A stretch of DNA of 64,000 bases. It comes from Seohaeicola zhoushanensis (GTDB lineage: Bacteria; Pseudomonadota; Alphaproteobacteria; Rhodobacterales; Rhodobacteraceae). The DNA lies in the NCBI RefSeq assembly GCF_014656415.1, contig NZ_BNCJ01000005.1, positions 68,104 to 132,103 of the forward strand, read 5' to 3'. The position numbers and the translations under genes were made by a program. Under the pieces are notes generated by a model, which saw only the letters and a program-made list of their open reading frames with translations, had not been told where the DNA came from and made no database searches. This document shows, in pieces, positions 45,248-53,810 of the stretch (the stretch's first letter is position 1; each line of letters starts with the position of its first letter).

Positions 45248-46282
45248 ATGTCCGACACCGCCCTCCCCACGCCGCTCTGGCCCGCCCTGAAACGGCACCG
45301 CGTCTGGCTGGTCTCCGCCGCCCTCCTCGCCGGACTGGCGCTGGTCGATGCGCAACAGGCCAGCGACAGCGCCGTCTTCGCCGCCAGGGCGCTGGCCGGC
45401 ACCGCGCCCTTCCTGCTGCTCTCCATCGCCATCGCCGCCTGGGCTGCCGCCACCGGGGCCGACAACCTGATCGCCCGCGCCTTCACAGGTCGCCCGCTGG
45501 TGATGATCCTTCTTGCGGCGCTGGCCGGGGGGCTCTCGCCCTTTTGCTCCTGCGGCGTGATCCCGCTGGTGGCCGCCCTGCTGGCGATGGGCGTGCCGCT
45601 CTCGGCTGTCATGGCCTTCTGGCTCGCCTCGCCGGTGATGGACCCCTCGATGTTCGTGCTGACCTCGGGCGTGCTCGGCCTCGACTTCGCCATCGCCAAG
45701 ACCCTCGCCGCCCTCGGCCTCGGCATCTTCGGCGGGTTTGTCACCCATCTGCTGGCGGCAACGCCGGCGCTCGCCGACCCGCTGCGCGAGGGCATCGGCA
45801 ACGGCGGCTGCGGCGGCGCCCGCGTGCGCGCGCCCAAACCCGTCCAGTGGCGCTTCTGGACCGACCCGGCACGCCTTGCAAAGTTCCGGCAGGAGGCCGT
45901 CAAGACCACGCTCTTCCTCGCCCAGTGGCTGCTGCTCGCCTTCCTGCTCGAAAGCCTGATGCTGGCCTGGATCCCGGCCGAGACGATCACCGCCCTGCTC
46001 GGCGGCACCGGCCTCGGGCCAATTGCGCTTGCCACGGTTGTCGGCGTGCCCGCCTATCTCAACGGCTATGCCGCCCTGCCGCTGGTCGGAGGGCTGATCG
46101 GCCAGGGCATGGCGCCGGGCGCGGGCCTGGCCTTTCTCGTCGCCGGCGGCGTCACCTCCCTGCCCGCCGCCATCGCGGTCTGGGCGCTGGTCCGTCCGCG
46201 CGTCTTCGGCCTCTATATCGCGCTTTCGCTTTCGGGCGCCTTCCTCTGCGGGCTGCTGTTCCAACTCTGGGCGTCAGTCTGA
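45248..46282 (+). CDS. arsP: ArsP-type permease (DUF318/PF03773)
   Basis: A 344-residue inner-membrane permease with about eight to ten helices. The family motif is GGLSPFCSCGVIPLVAALLA (residues about 95-114), and the second half carries GVPAYLNGYAALPLVGGLIG. A central cytoplasmic loop is Gly/Arg-rich (GNGGCGGARVRAPK). Characterised ArsP exports trivalent organoarsenicals; other PF03773 members have unknown cargo. It follows arsR by 40 bp with an operator half-site in the gap, so expression is likely controlled by the same regulator. The ATG at 45248 has an agggatgag site; an earlier in-frame ATG at 45209 lies just after arsR. Confidence 0.86.
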   Translation: MSDTALPTPLWPALKRHRVWLVSAALLAGLALVDAQQASDSAVFAARALAGTAPFLLLSIAIAAWAAATGADNLIARAFTGRPLVMILLAALAGGLSPFCSCGVIPLVAALLAMGVPLSAVMAFWLASPVMDPSMFVLTSGVLGLDFAIAKTLAALGLGIFGGFVTHLLAATPALADPLREGIGNGGCGGARVRAPKPVQWRFWTDPARLAKFRQEAVKTTLFLAQWLLLAFLLESLMLAWIPAETITALLGGTGLGPIALATVVGVPAYLNGYAALPLVGGLIGQGMAPGAGLAFLVAGGVTSLPAAIAVWALVRPRVFGLYIALSLSGAFLCGLLFQLWASV

Positions 46283-46360
46283 GCCAGGTGTCCCTCATGA
46301 CGGCAACTTGACCAAGCGTTAAGCAATAGTTTGTCCGAACGCTCAAGAACGTGTAATGTC

Positions 46361-46385
46361 CCCTGCAAGCCAGCGCTTTGCAGGG
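46361..46385 (+). promoter_or_regulatory. Inverted repeat upstream of winged-helix gene
   Basis: Perfect arms CCCTGCAA (46361-46368) and TTGCAGGG (46378-46385), separated by nine bases and ending ten bases before the start codon. As DNA it could be an operator; as RNA it would form a hairpin next to the ribosome binding region. A looser AGCGTT...AACGCT repeat lies further upstream (about 46315-46343). Confidence 0.5.
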
Positions 46386-46395
46386 TCGCCCAGGG

Positions 46396-46830
46396 ATGAA
46401 CACGTCTTGGAATGCCACCGGACGCGGGGACGGCCAGTCCCGAAATCCAGACCATGTACTTCTTGGCTCTCACAGCTTCGACCTGCGCAGCCGGACCCTC
46501 AGGGACAGTACCGGCGGGATCATCGTCCTGCCGGGTGCCGCGGCCGAGGTCCTGGCCGTGCTCGCGCGCAACCTGGGCCAACCGGTGCCCGAGCATCGAC
46601 TGCTCGACGAGGTCTGGCCCGACAGCACCGGCACCACGCAGGATCTCACCCGCTGTATCGAGAACATCCGCCACGCCCTCGGGCAGGACATGGTGCAGAG
46701 CGCACCCGACGCCGGTTACCTGCTGGTGCCCCCCCTGCACGTCGCGCGGCGGCCTCGCCTCTGGCACCTGGTGCCCTTCGCGCTGGTTCTGCTGGTGATC
46801 CTGGCCTGGTACGCCGTCCAGCCGGTCTGA
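46396..46830 (+). CDS. Membrane-anchored winged-helix (ToxR/CadC-like) protein
   Basis: A 144-residue protein with an OmpR/ToxR-type winged-helix DNA-binding domain at about 20-112: HSFDLRSRTLRDSTGGIIVL, LAVLARNLGQPVPEHRLLDE, DLTRCIENIRHALGQ and the wing SAPDAGYLLVP. A single transmembrane helix follows at about 122-140 (HLVPFALVLLVILAWYAV) with almost no periplasmic part. It could sense through the membrane helix or a partner protein. CadC and ToxR have large periplasmic domains, so this is a minimal form. The ATG at 46396 follows an inverted repeat. It converges on ccmG with three bases between stops. Confidence 0.8.
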   Translation: MNTSWNATGRGDGQSRNPDHVLLGSHSFDLRSRTLRDSTGGIIVLPGAAAEVLAVLARNLGQPVPEHRLLDEVWPDSTGTTQDLTRCIENIRHALGQDMVQSAPDAGYLLVPPLHVARRPRLWHLVPFALVLLVILAWYAVQPV

Positions 46831-46833
46831 GCG

Positions 46834-47376
46834 CTACTGCCCCGCCAGGGCCTTCTGCAACGCCGGCTCGAACTGCTGCTCCAGCTGACTGCCGACCAGC
46901 GGGCCGACATATTTGTAAAGCACCTTGCCGTCGCCGCCGATGATGAAGGTCTCGGGCGGCGCCGTTACGCCCCAATCGATGGCGCGACGGCCCTGCGGGT
47001 CGAAGGCAATGCCCAGGAAGGGGTTGCCCTCGTCGCCGAGATACTTGGTCGCCTGCCCGGTCTCGTCCTTGAAATTGATCCCGTAGAGCCGAACGCCGCG
47101 CTTCTGCAGCTCCAGCAGGTAGGGATGCTCGGCCCGGCACGGCGGGCACCAGCTGGCCCAGAAGTTGATGACCGTGATCTCGCCGGTGGTGAGGTCCGCG
47201 ACCGAGATCCCCGGATAGCCCTCCAGCGCCGCCTCGGGCAGCGCCGGGGCCGGCTGGCCGATGAAGGTCGAGGGCAAGGTATCCTTGTCCGGGCGGAACA
47301 TGCCCACGGCGGCAATCGCCACGAAGGCCAGGAAGACCAGCGGAGGCGCGATCATCATGGGCGAGATCCTAGCCAT
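46834..47376 (-). CDS. ccmG: Thiol:disulfide interchange protein CcmG/DsbE
   Basis: A 180-residue membrane-tethered thioredoxin-like protein that reduces apocytochrome c for heme ligation in system I. An N-terminal helix (MIAPPLVFLAFVAIAAVGMF) is followed by the active site FWASWCPPCRAEHPYLL with CxxC, the typical GVRLYGINFKDETGQA insert and the cis-Pro region WGVTAPPETFIIGGDG. Length is normal. Its ATG at 47376 overlaps ccmD by eight bases. It is the last gene of the yajC-sec-ccm block. Confidence 0.95.
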   Translation of the reverse strand: MARISPMMIAPPLVFLAFVAIAAVGMFRPDKDTLPSTFIGQPAPALPEAALEGYPGISVADLTTGEITVINFWASWCPPCRAEHPYLLELQKRGVRLYGINFKDETGQATKYLGDEGNPFLGIAFDPQGRRAIDWGVTAPPETFIIGGDGKVLYKYVGPLVGSQLEQQFEPALQKALAGQ

Positions 47377-47524
47377 CGCGGCCCAGCCTTTCCTCGATCT
47401 TCGTCATCTCGGCCCGCATCCGCCGGCCACGCCACAGGGTCGCCCCGACCAGCACCGCCAGCAGCAGCAGCGAGGCGCCATAGGCGCTCAGCACCGTGAC
47501 CGCGTATTTGCCCAGTTCGACCAT
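47369..47524 (-). CDS. ccmD: Heme exporter protein CcmD
   Basis: A 51-residue protein: MVELGKYAVTVLSAYGASLL starts a single transmembrane helix, followed by the basic stretch WRGRRMRAEMTKIEERLG. This size, the Y-A-V...AYG start and the positive C-terminal tail are typical of CcmD, the small subunit that helps release heme-loaded CcmE from CcmABC. The ATG overlaps the ccmC stop by one base, and the stop overlaps the ccmG start region by eight bases. The position between ccmC and ccmG supports the call strongly. Confidence 0.92.
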   Translation of the reverse strand: MVELGKYAVTVLSAYGASLLLLAVLVGATLWRGRRMRAEMTKIEERLGRDG

Positions 47525-48264
47525 CACGCCCCCGCCCGCTCGCGCGCCATCAGCGCCTTGATCCGCCGCGCGCGGATCTCGGTCCCGGTCCGGTAGAGCA
47601 CCAGCGCGATGAACAGCAGCACGAAGCCCGCGATGCAGACCAGCAGCGGGAAATAGAAGACGTCATGTACGTTCTCCTTCTCGTCCAGGCTCAGCGAGGC
47701 ACCCTGGTGCAACCCCTGGTTCCAGAAGTTCACCGCATAGCGCGAGAGCAGCGCGAAGACCGAACCGACGAGGCACAGCACGCCGGTCAGGTCGGCGGCG
47801 GTGTCGGGGTTGTCGATGGCCTCCCACAGCGCGATGTAGCCAAGGTAGAACAGGAACAGGATCAGGAACGAGGTCAGACGCGGATCCCAGGCCCACCAGG
47901 TGCCCCACATCGGCTGGCCCCAGATCGCCCCCGTGACCAGGGCGATCAGCGTCATCACCGCGCCCACCGGCGCGGCGGCCCGCGCCGCCAGCGCACTGAC
48001 ATGGTGGCGGCGCACGATCCAGATGACCGAGGCCACCAGCATCATGATCCAGGCGTTGATCGCCATGAGCGCCGAGGGCACGTGCAGGTAGATGATCTTC
48101 ACCGTCGACTGAAACCGCTCGGCATCGGGCGTGAGGAAGAACCCCCAGACCAGGCCAATGGCCAGGCAGGCAAAGGCCAGCCCCCAGAGCGCGGGCAGGA
48201 CCCGCTCGGAGGTCTGAAGAAACAGCTTCGGATTGGCGTATTTCCAGATCGACATGTGGTTCAT
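47524..48264 (-). CDS. ccmC: Heme exporter protein CcmC
   Basis: A 246-residue inner-membrane protein with six helices, which presents heme to CcmE in cytochrome c maturation. The tryptophan-rich WWD motif is GQPMWGTWWAWDPRLTSFL, with conserved histidines flanking it (IYLHVPSALMAI and NQGLHQGASLSL). The start may be at 48264 (MNHMSIWKY) or 48255. A 155-bp gap separates it from ccmB upstream, longer than any other gap in the block, so it may have its own promoter. Confidence 0.96.
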   Translation of the reverse strand: MNHMSIWKYANPKLFLQTSERVLPALWGLAFACLAIGLVWGFFLTPDAERFQSTVKIIYLHVPSALMAINAWIMMLVASVIWIVRRHHVSALAARAAAPVGAVMTLIALVTGAIWGQPMWGTWWAWDPRLTSFLILFLFYLGYIALWEAIDNPDTAADLTGVLCLVGSVFALLSRYAVNFWNQGLHQGASLSLDEKENVHDVFYFPLLVCIAGFVLLFIALVLYRTGTEIRARRIKALMARERAGA

Positions 48265-48419
48265 CTAGCCGCTCCCCACGGCCTTCACAATTCACTTCCG
48301 CGATGGCGCGACAACCCGTCCTGTCGTGCCGCCAGGCGAAACCTGTCCCGGTTCAGCCCCGGTTAGCCGAATCGCCCTACCCTCGAGGGTGGTAGGGAGG
48401 GGCGAACCCGTCGGCCTGC
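48265..48419. other. 155-bp gap inside the ccm cluster
   Basis: This gap between ccmB and ccmC contains a palindromic stretch around 48379-48399: CCCTACC and GGTAGGG arms enclose ACCCTCGAGGGT. It could be an attenuator or mRNA processing hairpin separating ccmAB from ccmCDG. No gene is seen. Confidence 0.45.
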
Positions 48420-49076
48420 CTAGCGCAGGTTGACCCGCAGCGCCGCCGCGCTGGCGAAGGGCAGCAGCGCCGCCGCGCCCAGCGTGATCCCGGCCAGCAG
48501 CAGCAGCGGCGTCGATACCGCCATGCCTTCGGCCCCGCGCCGCGCCACCTCGGCCCCGAAGATCAGCGTCGGCACGTAGAGCGGCAGCACCAGCAGCGAG
48601 AGCAGCAGCCCGCCCCGCTTCAGCCCCACCGTCAGCGCCGCGCCGAAGGTGCCGATCACCGACAGCGCCGGCGTGCCCGCCGCCAGCGAGATCACGAGCC
48701 AGAGATAGCCCGGCGCCGGCAGGTTCAGCAGCACCCCCAGCACCGGCGCGGCAGCGACCAGCGGCAGCCCGGTGGTCAGCCAATGGGCCAGCGCCTTGAT
48801 GGCCACCGCCGCCTCCATCGGCAAGGGCGAGGTCGCCAGCAGGTCGAGCGAGCCGTCCTCCCAGTCGAGCGCGAGGATGCGGTCGAGCGACAGCAGGCAG
48901 GCCAGCAGGGCGGCCAGCCACAGGATGCCCGGCGCGATCACCGCCAGCAGGTCGGAATTCGGCCCTACGCTGAAGGGCACCAGCACCGTCACGATCAGGA
49001 AGAAGGCCAGCCCGAGGCCGAACCCGCCCCCGGCCCGCAGCGCCAGCCGAAGATCCCGCAGCAGCAAGGCCCTCAT
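48420..49076 (-). CDS. ccmB: Heme exporter protein CcmB
   Basis: A 218-residue membrane subunit of the CcmAB ABC transporter, with six hydrophobic helices. It starts [20 protein letters not shown] and contains [20 protein letters not shown], the cytoplasmic loop that contacts the ATPase, then [15 protein letters not shown]. CcmAB uses ATP to release holo-CcmE from CcmCD. The start overlaps ccmA by four bases (ATGA). Confidence 0.95.
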   Translation of the reverse strand: MRALLLRDLRLALRAGGGFGLGLAFFLIVTVLVPFSVGPNSDLLAVIAPGILWLAALLACLLSLDRILALDWEDGSLDLLATSPLPMEAAVAIKALAHWLTTGLPLVAAAPVLGVLLNLPAPGYLWLVISLAAGTPALSVIGTFGAALTVGLKRGGLLLSLLVLPLYVPTLIFGAEVARRGAEGMAVSTPLLLLAGITLGAAALLPFASAAALRVNLR

Positions 49077-49687
49077 GCAAAGGCCCCGTCGAAATCGTCG
49101 AGATCGGGCAGCACCGCGCGATGGCCTGACAGCTCCAGCACCTCGGCCTCCAGCCCAAGGTCGATATGCGTCGCCATCAGCGCCGAACCGCCTCCCGCAA
49201 GGTGCCCCTGCACCGCGCGGGCGAACCAGCCCACCGCCTCGGCGTCGAGCGAGACGGTCGGCTCGTCCAGCACCCAGACCGGCCGCCCGGTGACCAGCAG
49301 CCGCGCCAGCCCCAGCCGCCGCTTCTGCCCGGCCGACAGCGTGCCCGCCGCGCGCCAGGCCAGTGGCTCCAGCTGATAGGCCGCCAGCGCCGGGTCGATC
49401 CCCTCGGTGCCAAAGACGCTGGCCCAGAAGGCCAGGTTCTCGGAGACCGTCAGGGTCGGCTTGATGCCATCGGCATGGCCGGCATAGGCGACGCGCTCTT
49501 CGGCGCCCTCGATGGTGCCCGCGAGCGGCGGCTGCAGCCCGGCGATGGTGCGCAGCAGGGTGGTCTTGCCTATCCCGTTCGGCCCGCGCAGCACCAGCGC
49601 GCGCCCCGGCGCCAGCCGCAGCGATACCCCGGCCAGCACCGGCAGGCCGCCCCGGGCGACGCTCAGATCGGAAACGACGAGATCCAT
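49073..49687 (-). CDS. ccmA: Heme exporter ATP-binding protein CcmA
   Basis: A 204-residue ABC ATPase. Walker A is [19 protein letters not shown], the signature is [18 protein letters not shown] (LSAGQ), Walker B is [13 protein letters not shown] and the switch His lies in [10 protein letters not shown]. The insertion [20 protein letters not shown] is typical of CcmA. The start at 49687 ([10 protein letters not shown]) is chosen; an ATG at 49720 lies 11 codons upstream. First of the ccm genes here; 62 bp follow the Mth938-like gene. Confidence 0.95.
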   Translation of the reverse strand: MDLVVSDLSVARGGLPVLAGVSLRLAPGRALVLRGPNGIGKTTLLRTIAGLQPPLAGTIEGAEERVAYAGHADGIKPTLTVSENLAFWASVFGTEGIDPALAAYQLEPLAWRAAGTLSAGQKRRLGLARLLVTGRPVWVLDEPTVSLDAEAVGWFARAVQGHLAGGGSALMATHIDLGLEAEVLELSGHRAVLPDLDDFDGAFA

Positions 49688-49749
49688 GCGCCCGGCATAG
49701 CCAATCCCCGGCGCCCGCAAAAGGGTGAAACGGCCCGAGGGCCCAAGGC

Positions 49750-50103
49750 TCAGACCGGCAGCGCCGCCAGCGCCACGCGCCGCCCTTCCGAGACCAGCAC
49801 GTTGTAGGTGCGGCAGGCCGCGGGCGAGTTCATCGTCTCGACCCCCAGCCCCGCCTCTTCCAACGCCGCGCGCAGGGCGGCGGGCAGATGCGCCACCTCG
49901 GCCCCGGTGCCGACAAAGATCACGTCGACCTGCCCCGCCAGCGCCAGCAGCGCCGCCCGGTCGTCGTAGCCGCCCCAGGACGAGGTTCCGAAACTGCCGG
50001 TCAGCACCGCCCCCTCCAGCACCTCGCCGCCGATCCGGAAGAACCCCGGTCCATAGCCATCCACCGGCCGCGCCGCGCCAAAATCGATTTCGGACATCCG
50101 CAT
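49750..50103 (-). CDS. Mth938-like (DUF498/NDUFAF3 family) protein
   Basis: A 117-residue Mth938-domain protein. Typical features are the N-terminal [20 protein letters not shown], then [20 protein letters not shown] and [20 protein letters not shown]-like text (here [20 protein letters not shown]). Mitochondrial relatives (NDUFAF3) assist complex I assembly; the bacterial role is unknown. The family often lies next to secDF in alphaproteobacteria, as here. The ATG at 50103 has a cgaggag site. A TauE-type gene separates it from secF. Confidence 0.85.
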   Translation of the reverse strand: MRMSEIDFGAARPVDGYGPGFFRIGGEVLEGAVLTGSFGTSSWGGYDDRAALLALAGQVDVIFVGTGAEVAHLPAALRAALEEAGLGVETMNSPAACRTYNVLVSEGRRVALAALPV

Positions 50104-50119
50104 GGTCAATCTCCTCGGA

Positions 50120-50872
50120 TCAGTGCCAGACCGGCAGCCCCAGCAGGGCCGAGGTCGCGATGATGGCATAGGCCACGGCGCGGAACTGCCGCTCGCGCGC
50201 GGGGTCGAACAGCCGGCCCCCGGCCCAGTTCACCGCCATGTATGGCACGGAGAGCACCAGCCCCGCAATCAGCGCTCCCGGCTGCAGCAGGCCGAAGATC
50301 GCCAGCGTGGCCAGCATCAGCAGGTCGATCAGCACCAGGAACAGCATCAGGTTCGCCCGGATCGCCGCCACCGGCAGCAGGCTCGCCATGTAGAGCATGA
50401 TGACCGGCGGCCCGGCGAGGCCTACCGCCCCGCCCAGAGCGCCCCCCAGCGCGCCCGCGGCGATCACCAGCCCCGGCGTCAGCCGCCCGTGATAGCGCCA
50501 GCCCGCCATCAGCGCGGCAAGCAGGCCCAGTACGGTCAGCGAGACCACCCAGCCGAACAGGTCCGGCGGCATGTTCGAGAGCGCGGTGACACCGAGCGGC
50601 AGCCCGAGCATCGCACCGAAGGCGAGACGGAACACATCCGCCCGCTCTGCAGCGCGCCAGGCGGCGGGCACGTTGGGAATCGGGCCGAGCAGCTCCACCG
50701 CGATCATGAAGGTCACCGCCGCCACCGGGTCGAGCACGACGCTCGCCACCGGCATCATGATCATCGCGCTGCCAAAGCCCGCAAAGCCCCGCACGATCCC
50801 CGCCACGCAGACGGCGAGGATCAGCCAGCCCAGCCCCGGCAGCGCCAGGAAGCCGGCAAGCGCGTCAGGCAT
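50120..50872 (-). CDS. TauE/SafE-family sulfite exporter-like protein
   Basis: A 250-residue polytopic protein with about eight helices in two repeats. The start of each repeat shows the family pattern: GIVRGFAGFGSAMIMMPVAS and GALGGALGGAVGLAGPPVIM. These permeases export sulfite, sulfoacetate or other small organosulfur or C1 anions, none of which can be assigned here. The start overlaps the secF stop by eight bases, which couples it to the sec genes; the next gene starts 17 bp on. In related genomes secF is usually followed directly by the Mth938 gene, so this gene looks inserted. Confidence 0.88.
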   Translation of the reverse strand: MPDALAGFLALPGLGWLILAVCVAGIVRGFAGFGSAMIMMPVASVVLDPVAAVTFMIAVELLGPIPNVPAAWRAAERADVFRLAFGAMLGLPLGVTALSNMPPDLFGWVVSLTVLGLLAALMAGWRYHGRLTPGLVIAAGALGGALGGAVGLAGPPVIMLYMASLLPVAAIRANLMLFLVLIDLLMLATLAIFGLLQPGALIAGLVLSVPYMAVNWAGGRLFDPARERQFRAVAYAIIATSALLGLPVWH

Positions 50873-51833
50873 CTATGTCGGCGAAACGGGTGCCCGCATT
50901 GGCATCGGGCTTGGACCAGTCGCGCTTCACGCCGAGCATCAGCACGACGTTCTTGGCGACGTAGACCGACGAATAGGTGCCGACGACGATGCCCCAGGTG
51001 ATCGCGAAGACAAAGCCGCGGATCACGTCGCCGCCCAGCGTCAGCAGCGCGATCAGCGCAATCAACGTGGTGCCCGAGGTCATGACGGTGCGGCTCAGCG
51101 TCTCGTTGGTCGACTTGTTCAGCACCTCGATCAGCGGCAGCGTCTTGTATTTGCGCAGGTTCTCGCGGGCGCGATCGAAGACCACCACGGTGTCGTTGAT
51201 CGAATAGCCGACGATGGTCAGCAGCGCCGCGATGATCGCCAGGTCGAACTTGATCTGGAACAGCGCGAAGATGCCGATGGTCAGCCCGACGTCATGGATC
51301 AGCGCCACCACCGCGCCGATGGCGAACTGCCATTCGAACCGCAGCCAGATGTAGAAGACGATCGCCACCAGTGCCGCCAGCACCGAAATGATCGCGGTCT
51401 GGATCAACTCACCCGAGACCTTCGGCCCCACACTCTCGACCGAGGGGAAGGTGATCGCCGGGTCGAGGGCCTTCAGGGCGTCCTCGACCGACTGCACCGC
51501 CTCGGGCGACATGCTCTCCTGGCCTTCCTGGGCCTGGATGCGGATCATCGAGACATGCTTGTTCTCGCCGAAGGTCGGATCGAAGACCTCGGTGATCGAC
51601 ACGTCGCCCAGGTTCAGCGGCGTCAGTGCGGCGCGATACTCGCCGATGTCGATGGCCGTGGTCGATTCCGTGCGGATCGTGGTGCCCCCGCGGAAATCGA
51701 TGCCGAAGTTCAGCCCCATCACGAAGAACAGCACCACCGAGGCGACAAAGAGGATCGCCGAGGCGCCGAAGGTGACGGGGGCCAGCTTGAAGAAGTTGAT
51801 GTTGGTATTGTCGGGAACCAGACGCAGACGCAT
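50865..51833 (-). CDS. secF: Protein translocase subunit SecF
   Basis: A 322-residue membrane protein of the SecDF complex, which uses proton motive force to pull proteins through SecYEG. The first helix is followed by MGLNFGIDFRGGTTIRTES, the family signature. Six helices are seen, with the conserved GYSINDTVVVFDRARENLRK (Asp and Arg in transmembrane helices 4-5), and NETLSRTVMTSGTTLIAL. It begins three bases after the secD stop codon and overlaps the TauE-like gene. Confidence 0.97.
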   Translation of the reverse strand: MRLRLVPDNTNINFFKLAPVTFGASAILFVASVVLFFVMGLNFGIDFRGGTTIRTESTTAIDIGEYRAALTPLNLGDVSITEVFDPTFGENKHVSMIRIQAQEGQESMSPEAVQSVEDALKALDPAITFPSVESVGPKVSGELIQTAIISVLAALVAIVFYIWLRFEWQFAIGAVVALIHDVGLTIGIFALFQIKFDLAIIAALLTIVGYSINDTVVVFDRARENLRKYKTLPLIEVLNKSTNETLSRTVMTSGTTLIALIALLTLGGDVIRGFVFAITWGIVVGTYSSVYVAKNVVLMLGVKRDWSKPDANAGTRFADIDA

Positions 51834-51836
51834 CGC

Positions 51837-53498
51837 TCAGACCTCGATCGTTTTCGGGCGCTTGCGCTCGAACCACATGACGATGATGAGACGGGTCACG
51901 AAGAAGGCCGTGAAGACCGACGTGAGGATCCCCAGACCCAGGGTGATGGCAAAGCCGCGCACCGGGCCGGACCCCAGGGCGAAGAGGATCACCGCCGTCA
52001 TGAAGGTGGTGATGTTGCTGTCGAGGATCGACGACAGCGCCCGTTCGTAGCCCAGCTCGATGGCCCGCGCCGGCCCGCGCGCTGTCTTCAGCTCCTCGCG
52101 GATCCGTTCGAAGATCAGCACGTTGGCGTCCACCGCCATGCCGACCGTCAGCACGATGCCCGCGATGCCCGGCAGCGTCAGCGTGCCGCCGATCAGCGAG
52201 AGCACCCCGAACATCATGGCGATGTTGAGCAGCAGCGCGATATTGGCGATCCAGCCGAACATGCCGTAGGTCGCCGCCATGAACAGGACCACCGCGCCCG
52301 AACCGACAGCCGCCGCCACCTTGCCGGCGTCGATGCTGTCCTGGCCCAGTTCCGGGCCGATCGTGCGCTCTTCGAGGAACGTCAACTCGGCCGGCAGCGC
52401 GCCTGCGCGCAGCAGCACGGCGAGGTTGGTGCTCTCCTCGACGGTGAACCGCCCGGTGATGATGCCCGAGCCGCCGGGAATATGGCTCTGGATCACCGGC
52501 GCCGAGATCACCTCGTTGTCGAGCACGATGGCGAAGGGCTGGCCGATGTTGTCGCGGGTATAGTCGCCGAACTTGCGCGCCCCGCTGGTGTTGAAGCGGA
52601 AGTTGACCGCCGGCCGGCCGTTCTGATCAAAGCTCGGCTGGGCGTCGTTCAGCTCTTCCCCGGTAACGACGGGCGCCGCCTCGATGATGTAGTAGACGCC
52701 CTCTTCGTCGATCGACGGCACCAGCTTGTTGCCGGTGCCCGGCGCCGTGTTCTTGTCGGTCACCCGGCTCACCACCGGGTTGAAGGTCAGCTGTGCCGTG
52801 GTGCCGATGATCGCCTTCAGCTCGGCCGCGCTGCCGATGCCCGGCACCTGGATCAGGATGCGGTCGGCGCCCTGGCGCTGGATCGTCGGTTCGCGCGTGC
52901 CCACCGCGTCGATGCGGCGGCGCACGATTTCCAGCGCCTGCTTCACCGTGCGGTCGTCGGTGGCCTGCTTCTCGGCGTCCGAGAGGCGGATCACCAGCGT
53001 GTCGCCCTGCCCGCTCACCTCGATATCGGTGGAGCCGATGCCGCTCAGCGACTGGATCGGCCGCGCAAGGCCGCGCACGACCTCCAGCGCCTTGGCCATG
53101 CCCTCGGGCTTGGAGATCTTGACGTGCAGCTCGCCCTCCGGCCCGGGGGCCGTGTTGACGAAGCCGACCGTGTCGCGCTCGAGCACCAGCGCCGAGCGCA
53201 CCTCGGGCCAGAGCCCGAGCATCCGCTGCTGGTAGACGTCCTCGACCTTGACCTCGGCGAGCAGATGCGCGCCGCCCCGCAGGTCGAGCCCCAGGTTGAC
53301 CAGGCCCGACGGCATCCAGTTCGGCCATGCCGCCACCGCCGCCTCGCGCTCGGGCGTGGCGCCCTTGGTCTCGATGGCGACGACGGCGTCGTTATGGGCC
53401 TCGACGCGGGCGTAGAACAGGTTCGGCACCGCCAGCACCGCGAAGGCGAAGCAGACGAGCCAGATGAGAACCCGCTTCCACCGATCAATCTGAAGCAT
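51837..53498 (-). CDS. secD: Protein translocase subunit SecD
   Basis: A 553-residue partner of SecF. After the first helix come the N-terminal signature LVNLGLDLRGGAHLLAEV and the large periplasmic P1 domain, with the SecD motif IQVPGIGSAAELKAIIGTTA. The membrane part contains SIDAGKVAAAVGSGAVVLFM, VLTVGMAVDANVLIFERIRE (conserved Asp/Arg for proton flow), and ALSSILDSNITTFMTAVILF. Length is normal. It is 30 bp downstream of yajC. Confidence 0.97.
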   Translation of the reverse strand: MLQIDRWKRVLIWLVCFAFAVLAVPNLFYARVEAHNDAVVAIETKGATPEREAAVAAWPNWMPSGLVNLGLDLRGGAHLLAEVKVEDVYQQRMLGLWPEVRSALVLERDTVGFVNTAPGPEGELHVKISKPEGMAKALEVVRGLARPIQSLSGIGSTDIEVSGQGDTLVIRLSDAEKQATDDRTVKQALEIVRRRIDAVGTREPTIQRQGADRILIQVPGIGSAAELKAIIGTTAQLTFNPVVSRVTDKNTAPGTGNKLVPSIDEEGVYYIIEAAPVVTGEELNDAQPSFDQNGRPAVNFRFNTSGARKFGDYTRDNIGQPFAIVLDNEVISAPVIQSHIPGGSGIITGRFTVEESTNLAVLLRAGALPAELTFLEERTIGPELGQDSIDAGKVAAAVGSGAVVLFMAATYGMFGWIANIALLLNIAMMFGVLSLIGGTLTLPGIAGIVLTVGMAVDANVLIFERIREELKTARGPARAIELGYERALSSILDSNITTFMTAVILFALGSGPVRGFAITLGLGILTSVFTAFFVTRLIIVMWFERKRPKTIEV

Positions 53499-53528
53499 GA
53501 AACAGCCTTTTAGGTCGGAGGGAGGCGC

Positions 53529-53810
53529 TTACTTCGCCGGTTCGGTCTTGCTCATCACCGTGGCGATGGTCGCGCGCACGACCCGCACCTTGACGTTCTC
53601 GGCGATCTCCAGCTCGATCTCGCCCTTGTCGTCATGGACCTTGCTGACCTTGCCGATAATGCCGCCCTGGGTCACCACCTGATCGCCGCGCCGCAGCGCC
53701 GCCACCATGGCCTGATGGTCCTTCAGCTTCTTCTGCTGAGGGCGGATCAGCAGGAAATACATGATCGCGAAAATAAGGATCAGCGGCAGAAACTGAACGG
53801 CACCTTCCAT
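53529..53810 (-). CDS. yajC: Preprotein translocase subunit YajC
   Basis: A 93-residue single-pass membrane protein of the holo-translocon. The transmembrane segment is FLPLILIFAIMYFLLIRPQQ, with the hallmark RPQQKKLKDHQAM right after it, then GDQVVTQGGIIGKVSKVHDD. The ATG at 53810 is preceded by a strong ggaagactcc site; the frame upstream is not conserved. First gene of the minus-strand block running to ccmG. Confidence 0.96.
   Translation of the reverse strand: MEGAVQFLPLILIFAIMYFLLIRPQQKKLKDHQAMVAALRRGDQVVTQGGIIGKVSKVHDDKGEIELEIAENVKVRVVRATIATVMSKTEPAK

Noticed and set aside
50571-53513. A 980-codon open frame antisense to secD and secF
   Set aside because: The sense strand encodes both translocase subunits with all signatures; the antisense text is His/Arg/Asp repeats typical of reversed GC-rich genes.
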